This document shows positions 1 through 8,547 of a DNA stretch of 47,940 nt, in pieces (the stretch's first letter is position 1; every line of letters begins with the position of its first letter). The stretch comes from Hadesarchaea archaeon (GTDB taxonomy: Archaea; Hadarchaeota; Hadarchaeia; Hadarchaeales; WYZ-LMO6). The notes beneath the pieces were generated by a model. The model did no database searches, was not told where the DNA came from, and worked only from the letters and a program-made list of their open reading frames with translations. The stretch is taken from the NCBI GenBank assembly GCA_029259185.1, contig JAPDJF010000006.1, positions 1 to 47,940 on the forward strand. The letters are read 5' to 3'. The position numbers and the translations under genes were made by a program.

Positions 1-641
1 CCATCACAATGGTTGAGAAAAGGGAGGATATTCCTGAGTTCAAGGGTACCTTAGGAGACTGGGTCGCGTTGGGATCCATAGAAGGGACACGGGAATTCGT
101 GAAGTATGCGCGCTCAGTAGTTGAAAAGGAAATACAGAATCACTGGGATAACATCGATGAGGGGAGAGAAGTGGTTTTGATGTCAAAGATGCTAAGAGAT
201 GAACTCAAAGCAGCCCGGAGGATATTCAGGTGGTTCAGGCTCGGGAATTATTACGCGTTGGCTTGGTGGGGACCGTTCAAGAGATTCCCCGACTACTACT
301 ACACGGCGTTGAAGATATGGCAAGATCTAGGGATAACGGAGGAACTCTCCATAGTTGGGATACCCGCGTATCCCTACTGTGGGCAACTATGTTATTACGA
401 GTTTGATAGCTACTGGGACTCAACCGATGAAAAGAACACGGAGAGGATAAAGGAGTTCACGAAGATAATGTACGACAAGATGCTGGACTTGGGGATCTAC
501 TGTTGGTTCAGACCCTACCCTGGAGTGTACGAAAGCACCATCCCGCGCTTGAAGGGATGTATGGGAGATTTGTGGTTAAAGATAAAGAGACTCCTCGACC
601 CGAACAACATAATGAATCCAGGCAAAGTATTTCCGGAATGA
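1..641 (+). CDS. FAD-linked oxidase, C-terminal part (partial at window edge)
   Basis: This is the C-terminal part of a vanillyl-alcohol-oxidase/GlcD-type FAD-linked oxidase. The frame is open to the window edge, so the FAD-binding N-terminal domain lies outside and the first ATG at position 9 is probably internal. The visible part matches the C-terminal cap of the complete homologue at 25024-26475: both share a segment with GxYxWFRPxPGV and both end in a LWxxxKxLxDPNNIMNPGK motif, which is typical of this family next to the flavin. Such enzymes oxidise hydroxy acids or related substrates and often pass electrons to a CCG-domain Fe-S protein. It lies just upstream of the CoA transferase genes in the same direction, so a shared operon is likely. 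The substrate is unknown. Confidence 0.8.
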   Translation, partial: ITMVEKREDIPEFKGTLGDWVALGSIEGTREFVKYARSVVEKEIQNHWDNIDEGREVVLMSKMLRDELKAARRIFRWFRLGNYYALAWWGPFKRFPDYYYTALKIWQDLGITEELSIVGIPAYPYCGQLCYYEFDSYWDSTDEKNTERIKEFTKIMYDKMLDLGIYCWFRPYPGVYESTIPRLKGCMGDLWLKIKRLLDPNNIMNPGKVFPE

Positions 642-676
642 AGCGAGTTTTTCCATGATCTACAGGGTTGGGAAAG

Positions 677-1711
677 ATGGGCGAGTCGGACAAGCTGATG
701 ACAGCTAAGGAGGCTATTAAAAAGTTCGTGAAAGATGGGTGCAGCATTACGCTTGCGAATTTCGCCACCTCCGAACCCTTTGCCTTAACCCATGAAGTAA
801 TAAGACAACAGAAGCGAAATCTCTATCTCATAAAATCCTCAAGTTTTATGGCCTCAGACCAACTTCTGGCCGCTGGATGTTTGAGGAAGATACTAACATC
901 TTGGCATCTCCGTATGTCCCCTACCTCGTACTACTCACCCATAGACAAGTTATTGAAGGAGAAAAAAATCGAAATAGAAGATTACAGCAACTGGACGGTG
1001 GCCGCGAGGACATTGGCGGGTGCATGGGGGCTTCCTTTTTTCCCCGTCAAGGGTAACTCCTTGTTAGTATCCGATATAGGTAAGATCAGGAGTTTTGAGG
1101 GTGAGAATAAGCTCAAAGTGATAGAGAATCCTTTCAACCCTGGTGAAAAGGTCGTTTTGGTTCCACCCGTGAACCCAGATGTGGCACTGATTCATGCTCA
1201 ACGTGCGGATGAAAACGGGAACGTTCAGCTTTGGGGTCCTCTGGGGGATACGGTATATGCGGCACTGGCGAGTAAAGTGATTATCGCCAGCGTGGAGGAG
1301 ATAGTGGACGAGGAGACGGTGAGGAGGTCTCCATTTCTCACGGTCATTCCTGAGTTCAGAGTGAACGCACTTGTCCACGAGGAGTGGGGTGCCCACCCGA
1401 TGGAGTGCTTAGGATATTACGATATGGATGAGCCATTCTTGGTTCAGTGGTACGCCCTTCTCACGAGGAAAATGATGGAGAGTTGGATGGATGAGTGGAT
1501 ATTCAGTGTGGAGAATAGGACCGAGTATATCGAGCATTACATTGAGCGGTTCGGGATAGAGAAACTTAACAAGTTGAGGGCCAAGAAGTACATGTCGGCT
1601 CCCGTTAACTTGGGATCGACGTTCGAAAGGGACATGGAAAAGTGGGGTATCGGTTGGGAGACGTTTGAACAGCCGATCTCTGAGATGGTGGAGTGGGAAG
1701 TGGAAGAATGA
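677..1711 (+). CDS. Class I CoA-transferase, subunit A (glutaconate CoA-transferase-like)
   Basis: This is the alpha-type subunit of a family I (glutaconate/3-oxoacid type) CoA transferase, which moves CoA between carboxylic acids. It is recognised by its overall fit to the GctA-like fold, including an N-terminal TAKEAIKKFVKDG segment and a central region containing HAQRADENGNVQ, a hallmark of the family. The partner B subunit follows with a 4-nt overlap, so the two form one translationally coupled heteromeric enzyme. I prefer ATG 677, which has a purine-rich stretch in front of it; TTG 668 is an alternative in the same frame. The acid substrate cannot be read from the sequence. In this context it may activate or exchange a carboxylate made by the neighbouring aldehyde oxidoreductase or FAD oxidase. 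Confidence 0.8.
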   Translation: MGESDKLMTAKEAIKKFVKDGCSITLANFATSEPFALTHEVIRQQKRNLYLIKSSSFMASDQLLAAGCLRKILTSWHLRMSPTSYYSPIDKLLKEKKIEIEDYSNWTVAARTLAGAWGLPFFPVKGNSLLVSDIGKIRSFEGENKLKVIENPFNPGEKVVLVPPVNPDVALIHAQRADENGNVQLWGPLGDTVYAALASKVIIASVEEIVDEETVRRSPFLTVIPEFRVNALVHEEWGAHPMECLGYYDMDEPFLVQWYALLTRKMMESWMDEWIFSVENRTEYIEHYIERFGIEKLNKLRAKKYMSAPVNLGSTFERDMEKWGIGWETFEQPISEMVEWEVEE

Positions 1712-2649
1712 AAAAAATCAGAATAACCCCTCTTGAGATGCTTGCATATTCACTGGCTAGAGAATTGCGAGACAACGAAATAGCATTCGTTGGACAAGGG
1801 CATCCGATCGTAGCTGCTTGTTTGGCCAAGAAGTTCTTTGCCCCTAACTTAAAGATTCTGATGGAGGGGGGGATGTACGGCACCGAACCCTACAGACCAA
1901 ACTGGCACATAGCGGACTTGACGGCTTCGAGAGGCGCCCGATGGCTGACCGATTTCGCGGGGGTGTTTCTTGCCACCCTCTCGCGGGGGTTTGTCGATGT
2001 GGGCATCCTCGGAGCTTCTCAGCTCGATAAGTATGGGAACATAAACACCACCGTAGTCGGAGATTACTTCCAGCCAACCCTCCGTTTACCCGGGAGCGGG
2101 GGGGCTCACGAGGTGGGCGCTTTCTCGAAAAGGCTCTTGATCACGATAGCTGGAGGAAGATTCGTGAATAAGCTCGATTACATGACCACTCCGGGCTGGC
2201 TTGAGGGCGGGGACTCGAGGGAGCGGGCCGGCCTTCCGGGTGGGCCTGCAGCCGTGATAACTAAAAAAGCGATCTTCAGGTTTGATCCAGAAACTAAGGA
2301 GATGTATCTCGATGCTCGTTATCCTTGGGTTTCGGTGGAAGAAATAAAAAAAGACATCCCTTGGGACCTCAAGCTGGCTCCAGATGGGGTTAAAGTCGCC
2401 CCCTTGCCCACCGATGAGCAACTTCGCTTCATGAGGGAGTTCTCTCCCCTCACCGCGCTGAGGAGAGATTACTACATCATGGAGAAGATCACGGAGAAGC
2501 ACTGGATGTTAGAGCCTTCAGATGAACCCCTCATAACGAGGATAATAGAAATAAGGGATGAGGATAGAGAAGCCATCAAGAAGAGGATTCAACTAAAGCG
2601 AGTCGCCCGTGGTAGTTTCTTCAAGAAGGAAATCGAGAGATGGAAGTAA
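1708..2649 (+). CDS. Class I CoA-transferase, subunit B (glutaconate CoA-transferase-like)
   Basis: This is the beta subunit partner of the preceding gene. The start is an ATG overlapping the upstream TGA stop (ATGA), with a GGAAG-rich ribosome-binding region. A MEGGMYG segment sits where GctB-type subunits carry the catalytic glutamate that forms the glutamyl-CoA thioester. Other family features are LGASQLDKYGNINTT and a GSGGAHEVGAFSKR segment. With subunit A it should form a cytosolic CoA transferase. Length (about 314 residues) is normal, and no defect is seen. The substrate is inferred only from context: a carboxylic acid in acyl-CoA catabolism. Confidence 0.8.
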   Translation: MKKIRITPLEMLAYSLARELRDNEIAFVGQGHPIVAACLAKKFFAPNLKILMEGGMYGTEPYRPNWHIADLTASRGARWLTDFAGVFLATLSRGFVDVGILGASQLDKYGNINTTVVGDYFQPTLRLPGSGGAHEVGAFSKRLLITIAGGRFVNKLDYMTTPGWLEGGDSRERAGLPGGPAAVITKKAIFRFDPETKEMYLDARYPWVSVEEIKKDIPWDLKLAPDGVKVAPLPTDEQLRFMREFSPLTALRRDYYIMEKITEKHWMLEPSDEPLITRIIEIRDEDREAIKKRIQLKRVARGSFFKKEIERWK

Positions 2650-2913
2650 TTGTGCCAAGCGCTTCGCCGACCTTTAAACGGAACCTAACGTGGAGGGTAC
2701 CAATCACTGAGTTATGACTAAGCTAACCAGCGCGATCAGAGGTGTTCCACTATCATTTCCAAGGTCTTTTCAAGCTCTGTGGTCAGAAACTGAGGATCGG
2801 GTACCAGAACGCAAGTCAGCGATCAATCCGAGTGTCCTGATTGTACCTGAAGTTAAACCAAAGCAAAAATCCTATCTTAGCGGGTGTCTTTGGGGGCTTT
2901 CGTCGTTTGTCGA
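2650..2913. other. Convergent intergenic region, nothing convincing seen
   Basis: These 264 bases lie between two convergent stop codons. An open frame on the plus strand crosses the region and runs into the opposite gene, but its protein has no recognisable composition or motif, and I treat it as spurious. I see no clear hairpin-plus-T-run terminator. Confidence 0.5.
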
Positions 2914-4785
2914 TTACGTGACCCGAGTTCTGACCAACTCTTCTAGACCCAATTCTTTAACCTTCTCTTTAGTCGGTACTCCATTTTCATCCCATCCGAC
3001 CATCCGGTAGTACTCATCCAACATCTCATCAAAAGTTTTGCGATCGATCACTTGACCTTGGGAGAAGCCATTAGGTAATTTCTCGGTAAAGAACCGTTCT
3101 GGAAGGGTGTCGTCTTTCCTGCTTATCCCAGCTTCCACGTTATACATTCGTTGCAGCGTCCAGATGCGTTCGCCTATGCGATCCATTTCTGGAGCATCGA
3201 TCTCCCACCCCGTGACCGCCGAGAGAATCGAAGCCATCAACTCTGGGGTGAAAACAATTCCTGCAAAGAATTTGCATAGCACGGAGGACTCCACAACTGT
3301 GTACCGTCGTTCTAGGGCGACTTCGGCTTTTACTTTTTCCAAATCCAGCACTTGCGGATCGAGAGGGGAGTCCACTGGATACATCCAAGTCATCGTGCCC
3401 ATATCTAGGTAGAGCATACCTGTGGTTATGTGGCATCCTCCTCTGTTCCCGACGGCGTAGGTTAGGGCCATTCCCTTCATCCCCCTAGGTTCATACCCAG
3501 CGTATTCCAGTCCTTTCGTTTGCATCGCGTACTTCTCCGCACCTCTCCCTATCCGCTGGGCGGCTATCCTCGATCCTTCTGCGAGTAAATCCCCAATCCC
3601 CTCCCTCTCCCCGATCTTCTTTACGAGTTCGATGATGGTTTCAGAATTTCCCCAGCTGAGGTCTAATCCGTCTGCATCTTCTCTTTTCAGTATTCCCTTC
3701 TCATAACATTCCATGGCAAAGGATATCACCCTCCCACATGTTATTCCATCCATTCCGTACTCGTTCACGAGTTGGTGGCAGATGGAGACGGTTTGCAAGT
3801 CAGGGTTCCCACATCCAGCCCCCAAGGTGTTTATGTGCTCGTATTCGGGGCCCCATACCACCATCCCCTTGTAGGGTCCAGATTTTATTCTGGATATCCT
3901 CCCACAAGCTATCAAACACCCAAAGCATCCACTCTTTTTGACCAACAAAGTTTTTGAGAGAGTCGGTCCGGAGAGCTTTTCCCACTCTGGGAAGAAACCG
4001 CTTTGGAAGTTTCGAGTTGGGAAAGCTGCTATCCCGCTTGTGAACGAAGTTACCGCGGCAGTTCCGTAGAGGGTAAGGGATCTCGCAAACGGTTCGGATT
4101 TCCATATCCTGTATATCTCATCCATGAGTTGGACTACCCTATCAAAATCAGCAACCTCCACATCGCGTGTTCCTCTCACGGCAATCGCTTTCAATCGTTT
4201 GTGACCCATCACTGCCCCGGCCCCACATCTTCCTGCCGCTCGCCCCTCATCGTTGATGATTGACGCGAACCTGACAAGTTTTTCACCCGCACGGCCGATT
4301 GCGGCAACTCTTATTTCTTCATCTCCGAGTTCCTTTCTTATGCGGGATTGGGTCTCACTCGTGCTTGTTCCCCAAATATTTTTGGCCGATCGTAATTCCA
4401 CGAAATCATCGTCTATCCAGAGATAAACAGGTCTTGGTGAAATACCCTCAACGATTAGTCCATCGTACCCAGCGAACTTGAGTTCCGGGCCCCAGTGTCC
4501 CGCCGAGCTGGACCAACCTAGGATGGAGGTTAAGGGGGACTTGAATACCACCACGTATCTGCCCGTGGGTATCCGAGTACCTGTTACCGGTCCTGTAAAA
4601 AAGAGGAGTTTGTTCTCCTCTCCCAGCGGATTGGTCTTGGGGGGTACCTCTTTATAGAGTATGCAACTAGCGAGACCAACCCCGCCCAGAAATTTCTTGG
4701 CGAGCCTCATGTCAAGATTTTCGATCGTGATCCTATCCTCGGTGAGGTTTATCCTTAAGATCTTTCCCATATATCCTCTTCCCAT
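2914..4785 (-). CDS. Aldehyde:ferredoxin oxidoreductase family tungstoenzyme
   Basis: This is a full-length (623-residue) member of the AOR family, which uses a tungsten bis-pterin cofactor and one 4Fe-4S cluster to interconvert aldehydes (or acids/acyl groups) with ferredoxin. The cluster ligands are visible as C287-x2-C290-x3-C294 and a distal C504. A GRAAGRCGAGAVMG segment near residue 182 is the family pterin-binding signature. The start at 4785 is chosen because GGAGGCGGGTGA lies three bases before it and overlaps the end of the upstream gene. It is co-transcribed with the Fe-S protein at 4789-5280 (3-nt gap), which probably takes the electrons. The aldehyde substrate is unknown, and BamB-like or WOR5-like reactions are also possible. 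Confidence 0.88.
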   Translation of the reverse strand: MGRGYMGKILRINLTEDRITIENLDMRLAKKFLGGVGLASCILYKEVPPKTNPLGEENKLLFFTGPVTGTRIPTGRYVVVFKSPLTSILGWSSSAGHWGPELKFAGYDGLIVEGISPRPVYLWIDDDFVELRSAKNIWGTSTSETQSRIRKELGDEEIRVAAIGRAGEKLVRFASIINDEGRAAGRCGAGAVMGHKRLKAIAVRGTRDVEVADFDRVVQLMDEIYRIWKSEPFARSLTLYGTAAVTSFTSGIAAFPTRNFQSGFFPEWEKLSGPTLSKTLLVKKSGCFGCLIACGRISRIKSGPYKGMVVWGPEYEHINTLGAGCGNPDLQTVSICHQLVNEYGMDGITCGRVISFAMECYEKGILKREDADGLDLSWGNSETIIELVKKIGEREGIGDLLAEGSRIAAQRIGRGAEKYAMQTKGLEYAGYEPRGMKGMALTYAVGNRGGCHITTGMLYLDMGTMTWMYPVDSPLDPQVLDLEKVKAEVALERRYTVVESSVLCKFFAGIVFTPELMASILSAVTGWEIDAPEMDRIGERIWTLQRMYNVEAGISRKDDTLPERFFTEKLPNGFSQGQVIDRKTFDEMLDEYYRMVGWDENGVPTKEKVKELGLEELVRTRVT

Positions 4786-4788
4786 CTT

Positions 4789-5280
4789 TCACCCGCCTCC
4801 CAGGATCTCGCCGGCCAAGTTTTGTGCCGATATCAATTTTTGGGCTGCGAGGATCCTATTTTTTCCGCCGACTTGTTCTAATGTAGCGAGTTCAATCGCT
4901 CCAGTTGGGCAGGCTTTGGCACATTCAGGTTCGCCATCGCACAGGTCACATATCCGGACGGTATTTTCTTCCCGATCGAGCACTATCGCCCCAAAAGGAC
5001 AAGCGTTGAAACACCAAGTACATCCTATGCATTTCTCTTTATCGATTCTTATTCTGCCAGTTTCGTCGACCTCCAGTGCCCTTTCCGGACACGAAGTAAC
5101 ACATGGGGGCTTTTCGCAGAATTGACAGTTTATGGGCACGTAGAAGTAAGGGGAAACCAAAACGACCCTTATCAAGGATTTTTTAGGATTGTAGACCTTT
5201 TTCTTGGATTCCACACAGGCCAATTCACACGCTCTACATCCAGTACATTTATCCAAATCGATTTTCAAGTACTGGCGCAT
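4789..5280 (-). CDS. 4Fe-4S dicluster electron-transfer protein (AOR partner)
   Basis: This 163-residue protein is built of repeated cysteine motifs: CTGCRACELAC near the N-terminus, CQFCEKPPCVTSC, CIGCTWCFNAC and CDLCDGEPECAKAC. Together they provide ligands for up to four 4Fe-4S clusters, as in HycB/DmsB-like polyferredoxin subunits. No membrane segment or signal peptide is seen, so it should act in the cytoplasm. It is immediately upstream of the AOR-type gene and is almost certainly its electron-transfer subunit. A TATA-like GATTAAAT at about 5304-5312 is placed about 25 bases before the start, giving a nearly leaderless message. Confidence 0.85.
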   Translation of the reverse strand: MRQYLKIDLDKCTGCRACELACVESKKKVYNPKKSLIRVVLVSPYFYVPINCQFCEKPPCVTSCPERALEVDETGRIRIDKEKCIGCTWCFNACPFGAIVLDREENTVRICDLCDGEPECAKACPTGAIELATLEQVGGKNRILAAQKLISAQNLAGEILGGG

Positions 5281-5299
5281 AGCTATATAGTTTTATCTT

Positions 5300-5315
5300 G
5301 ACGGATTTAATCCTA
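5300..5315 (-). promoter_or_regulatory. TATA-like promoter element of the AOR operon
   Basis: On the minus strand the sequence GGATTAAATCC lies about 25-30 bases upstream of the ATG at 5280, the spacing expected for an archaeal TATA box with a very short leader. A second AT-rich stretch (ACTATATAG) is too close to the start to serve. Confidence 0.4.
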
Positions 5316-5339
5316 TCGACAAAATCGGTACTTTAGATC

Positions 5340-7079
5340 TTAGAATTCTGTAAAGGGGAATCCAGCACCAGCGATTCTTATGAAGTTTTCTATTACTTCG
5401 CTCGGATCTCCGGACTGAATTATCATTCCCTCTTTCATGAGTATAACCCTGTGGGCGATTTCTCTCACGAAGTCCAAGTGATGGCTAACGATGACCATCG
5501 TTAGCCCCAACTCCCTATTTATCAGTTTCAGCACGTTTGCTATGGCGCGGAGGGTTACTGGGTCGAGATCTCCAAACGGTTCATCGAGGAACAAGACCTT
5601 CGGTCGGGAGAGGAGCTCCAGCGCTATGGCGAGCCTTATCCTTTCCCCCCAAGAGAGTTCATACGTTTTTCTCTCGAGCGTGTTGGATGGGAGTTTACAC
5701 AGGTTCAAGGTTGGTTCTATCGTCTTGGAGATGGCCTCCCAAGGGGCGAGGGGGAACAGCTCCTTCATGACCTCCCGATCGAGACCTAAGGTCTCAAGTC
5801 GGGGCCCTATTTCTTTCTCCGGATAGTCCGCTAGCCTGTAGAGAGCGTCCACCACTTCTTCTCTCAGTCCTAGCTCCCTCGCCCTAACCCTAGCTGTGGC
5901 TAGGACCCTCTCACCTTTCAACCCGACTCTTGCCATAGCCAATTCTTTCACGGTGGCGTGATAGGGAAGATCCATTTCTTGGTGGATTCTGCCGATTGCC
6001 CGCCGCGCGGCCATCGCGCGGTAGCCCAGTTTTGTTATGTCTATCTCCCGCCTGTCTAACTTGTAGATCACCCTCCCCCCGTCCGGAAGTTCAAGTCCAG
6101 ACATGAGTCTCAAAAAAACAGTTTTCCCAACTCCGGAGGGTCCAATGATGGCCAGTATCTCCCCCTCCAGAACGTCGAAGTTTACTCCTTTGAGTTCAAA
6201 GGTTTCCTTAAGGACTTCGGCATGATATTTCTTTTTCAACTCTCTGACTTTGATTATCACCCGTTTGCGCTTGGTTGGGGGGGTGAGCGGGATGGGCGGA
6301 TCCATTTGAGACAGGAACGAGTCTATTACTTCCTCGGCTGATCCATCATTCAAGATCTTTTTTTCAAGCCAGAGTACTCTGTCCGATAGTGATTTCAGAA
6401 GGGAGGGGAGATGAGAGGCCACGATGATCGATACATCGAATTCCCTCCGAACGTTTTTGATCCAGTCTATAGCTTGGTACTTCGTGGCCGGGCATGTCAT
6501 GGTTACCGGTTCGTCGAGTAGTAGAACGGTTGGTCTTCTTGTTGCTATAGCAACTTGTCTTGCCAACACGAGCCTCTGTTTTTCTCCCCCGCTCAAAGTA
6601 TGGACCGGGTGGGTGGCTTTCTGGTCGAGGGAGACAGCCCGCAAGAGTTTTTCGCTCTCCTTTTTGAGTGCGTGATATTCGTTTGAGTCTTCAGGTGGTA
6701 GGGGGGCGGTTTCATCTCCCACCGCGAGGGCGTTAAGCCTCCTCATCAAGTTTTCCAGTACGGTCCCTTCCCAAAGCCCGAAGGAGCGCTGGAGGTGTAA
6801 GGCTGTGGCTTCTCGCAGTTTTCTCAGTTCGGTCTCAGGGGAATCGGGAGTTATCCGACTTCCGCTTAACCATATCTCTCCTTTCTCAAAAGGCTCCACC
6901 CCCCTTAACACTCGGATCAGAGTACTTTTTCCACCCCCACTTCTCCCGATGATACCGAGGATTTCTCTCCTATGGAGTTCAAACGATACTCCCTCAAGCA
7001 CCCGGATTTTTTCCCCAGTCTCCAAGGTGTAGCTCTTATGTAGATCCCTTATTTGGAGCACCACTTCTCCGCTTTTCAA
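5340..7079 (-). CDS. atwA: Methyl-coenzyme M reductase system component A2 (AtwA), twin ABC ATPase
   Basis: AtwA is the ATP-hydrolysing component that powers reductive activation of MCR to the Ni(I) state. Two ABC cassettes are fused. The first has Walker A GRSGGGKST near residue 45, signature LSGGE near 162 and Walker B TVLLLDEP near 185. The second has Walker A GPSGVGKT near 314, an altered signature LSWGE near 475 and Walker B VLFLDEPFGDLDP near 497. There are no membrane segments, as expected for the soluble A2 family. The frame is open much further upstream (to 7328) but would then overlap the divergent gene. I place the start at TTG 7079, which follows GAAGGG at good spacing; GTG 7064 is the main alternative. 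It heads the locus of MCR accessory genes transcribed the other way. Confidence 0.88.
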   Translation of the reverse strand: MKSGEVVLQIRDLHKSYTLETGEKIRVLEGVSFELHRREILGIIGRSGGGKSTLIRVLRGVEPFEKGEIWLSGSRITPDSPETELRKLREATALHLQRSFGLWEGTVLENLMRRLNALAVGDETAPLPPEDSNEYHALKKESEKLLRAVSLDQKATHPVHTLSGGEKQRLVLARQVAIATRRPTVLLLDEPVTMTCPATKYQAIDWIKNVRREFDVSIIVASHLPSLLKSLSDRVLWLEKKILNDGSAEEVIDSFLSQMDPPIPLTPPTKRKRVIIKVRELKKKYHAEVLKETFELKGVNFDVLEGEILAIIGPSGVGKTVFLRLMSGLELPDGGRVIYKLDRREIDITKLGYRAMAARRAIGRIHQEMDLPYHATVKELAMARVGLKGERVLATARVRARELGLREEVVDALYRLADYPEKEIGPRLETLGLDREVMKELFPLAPWEAISKTIEPTLNLCKLPSNTLERKTYELSWGERIRLAIALELLSRPKVLFLDEPFGDLDPVTLRAIANVLKLINRELGLTMVIVSHHLDFVREIAHRVILMKEGMIIQSGDPSEVIENFIRIAGAGFPFTEF

Positions 7080-7160
7080 TCTGATCCCTTCAAGCCGTCT
7101 TTTTCTGAGATTTAGTACCGGTGGATGTAAAAGCCAATCTCCTTTAAATTTGATGGGAAC
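7080..7160. promoter_or_regulatory. Divergent promoter region between atwA and the MCR accessory operon
   Basis: These 81 bases separate the starts of two divergent genes. TATA-like stretches are TTTAAATTT at about 7143-7151, usable for atwA on the minus strand, and GATTTAG at about 7109-7115, at a workable distance from ATG 7161 on the plus strand. No operator-like inverted repeat is obvious. Assignment rests on position only. Confidence 0.35.
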
Positions 7161-8513
7161 ATGAAGAGTGTTTTGATCGTTTCTCCGGATGTATACTCCT
7201 ATGGCGCGATGCTGGTTGGTGGGGTGCTGAGAGATCGGGGATACCGGGTCAGGATAGCTAGGGGTCTTCATCCGAGTGATGTGGAAAAAAGAGAAATCGT
7301 GGGGTTGAGCCTCGTTTCGGTTTCCCACTTGTTAGGAGCAAGAGGATTCGTGGAGGAAGTGAAGAGAAAGGAGGGGGTAAAAGTTGTGGTAGGCGGTCCT
7401 ATCACTCAGGCTCCAGAACTCGTTTTCGGGATCCTTCCCCGGGTCGACGCGGTGGTGATGGGTGAAGGGGAAGACACTGCTCCTGAGTTGGTCAATGCTA
7501 TCGAATCCGGAGAGGAGTTAGAGACGGTAGAGGGGATAGCTTTCTTAGAGGATGGAACGGTTGTGAGGACGAGCCCCAGAGATCCCCCCGAGCTGGTTGG
7601 GAGGCCGCTTCCCGAAATTCCCTCCGATATAGGACACCAAGACATCAGAGGAGCCAATGTTTACGTAGAAACTCATCGAGGATGTTTGGGGAGTTGTGGG
7701 TTCTGTCAGGTCCCTTGTCTTTTTGGCCGCCACGTGCGCTCAAGACCCGTGGATGAGATCGTCGCAGAAGTCAAAGCCTTTAAGGCGAAGGGAGCACGTA
7801 GAATTTCCCTTTTCGGTGGTACTTCGAGTCAGTATGGATCAGACTCGCCTCCCCAAGAGGAAATGTTCGTGGAGATGTTAAGGAGAGTAAGCGAGGTGGT
7901 GGGGGCGAGAAATCTCTCCGTCCCTGACTTGAGAGTAGACGGAAATAGCGACGAAATCCTTGAATCCTTGAAAAGGTACACCATCGGATTCGTGATATTC
8001 GGGATAGAGTCAGGAAGTAACCGGATGTTGGTCAAAATGAGGAAGGGAATCACCGTCCAAAAGATCAGAGATGGGGTGGAGAGAGCGAAGGAAGCAGGGC
8101 TGGAGGTCGCAGGAGCGTTTATCGTGGGCTATCCGGGTGAAAGCGAGGAAGATTATCTCCAGACTAGGGAGTTGGTGGAAGAATTGATGCTTGATGACTA
8201 CACCATAAGCATAGCCGATCCGATCGTTGGAACTCCACTAGCCCAAGAAGTCATTTCCCTTCCCGAAGAGGAGATCCCGGTTTTCATGAAAGACGAAGGA
8301 AAAATTGGTTCCATCCATGGACTCTCAGTAGCAGAAGCGAGAGCTTTGGACCTGATGCTCACAGCTTCCTCGGCTAGGTCTAGACCTATCGTGGTTACGA
8401 ATGGGCTTTACGGGAGGTTCCTTGAAGAGGTGAAGAAGCAAGGTGAGGAGATACGGCAAAGTATAAAGATGTTAAAAAAGTTTTTGGGGAGGTGGAAGGT
8501 GAAAAGGTCCTAG
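7161..8513 (+). CDS. B12-binding-type radical SAM protein, candidate MCR-modifying methylase
   Basis: This 450-residue protein has an N-terminal Rossmann-like cobalamin-binding-type domain (about 1-150) and a radical SAM domain with C175-x3-C179-x2-C182, followed by another cysteine at 186. The cobalamin domain lacks the usual DxHxxG motif, as in several B12 radical SAM methylases that bind base-off cobalamin without a protein histidine. It opens the MCR accessory operon and is divergent from atwA. Cobalamin-dependent radical SAM enzymes are known to methylate active-site residues of McrA (Mmp10 on arginine, MgmA on glutamine). By context this gene is a good candidate for such a role, most like the glutamine C-methyltransferase type, but substrate assignment is inference. 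It does not have the N-terminal arrangement of Mmp10. Confidence 0.7.
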   Translation: MKSVLIVSPDVYSYGAMLVGGVLRDRGYRVRIARGLHPSDVEKREIVGLSLVSVSHLLGARGFVEEVKRKEGVKVVVGGPITQAPELVFGILPRVDAVVMGEGEDTAPELVNAIESGEELETVEGIAFLEDGTVVRTSPRDPPELVGRPLPEIPSDIGHQDIRGANVYVETHRGCLGSCGFCQVPCLFGRHVRSRPVDEIVAEVKAFKAKGARRISLFGGTSSQYGSDSPPQEEMFVEMLRRVSEVVGARNLSVPDLRVDGNSDEILESLKRYTIGFVIFGIESGSNRMLVKMRKGITVQKIRDGVERAKEAGLEVAGAFIVGYPGESEEDYLQTRELVEELMLDDYTISIADPIVGTPLAQEVISLPEEEIPVFMKDEGKIGSIHGLSVAEARALDLMLTASSARSRPIVVTNGLYGRFLEEVKKQGEEIRQSIKMLKKFLGRWKVKRS

Positions 8514-8547
8514 AGTTTTTTAGGTAGGATGATATCAAAATTTGATA

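Noticed and set aside
2714-3010. A 98-residue gene in the convergent region
   Set aside because: It runs into the AOR gene on the other strand and shows no protein-like pattern or ribosome-binding sequence.
7080-7328. N-terminal extension of AtwA to 7328
   Set aside because: It would overlap the well-defined divergent radical SAM gene, and the extra residues do not fit the ABC family.
7161-8513. Mmp10 (McrA arginine methylase)
   Set aside because: The domain order and cysteine context differ from what I know of Mmp10, which does not start with this cobalamin-type domain.
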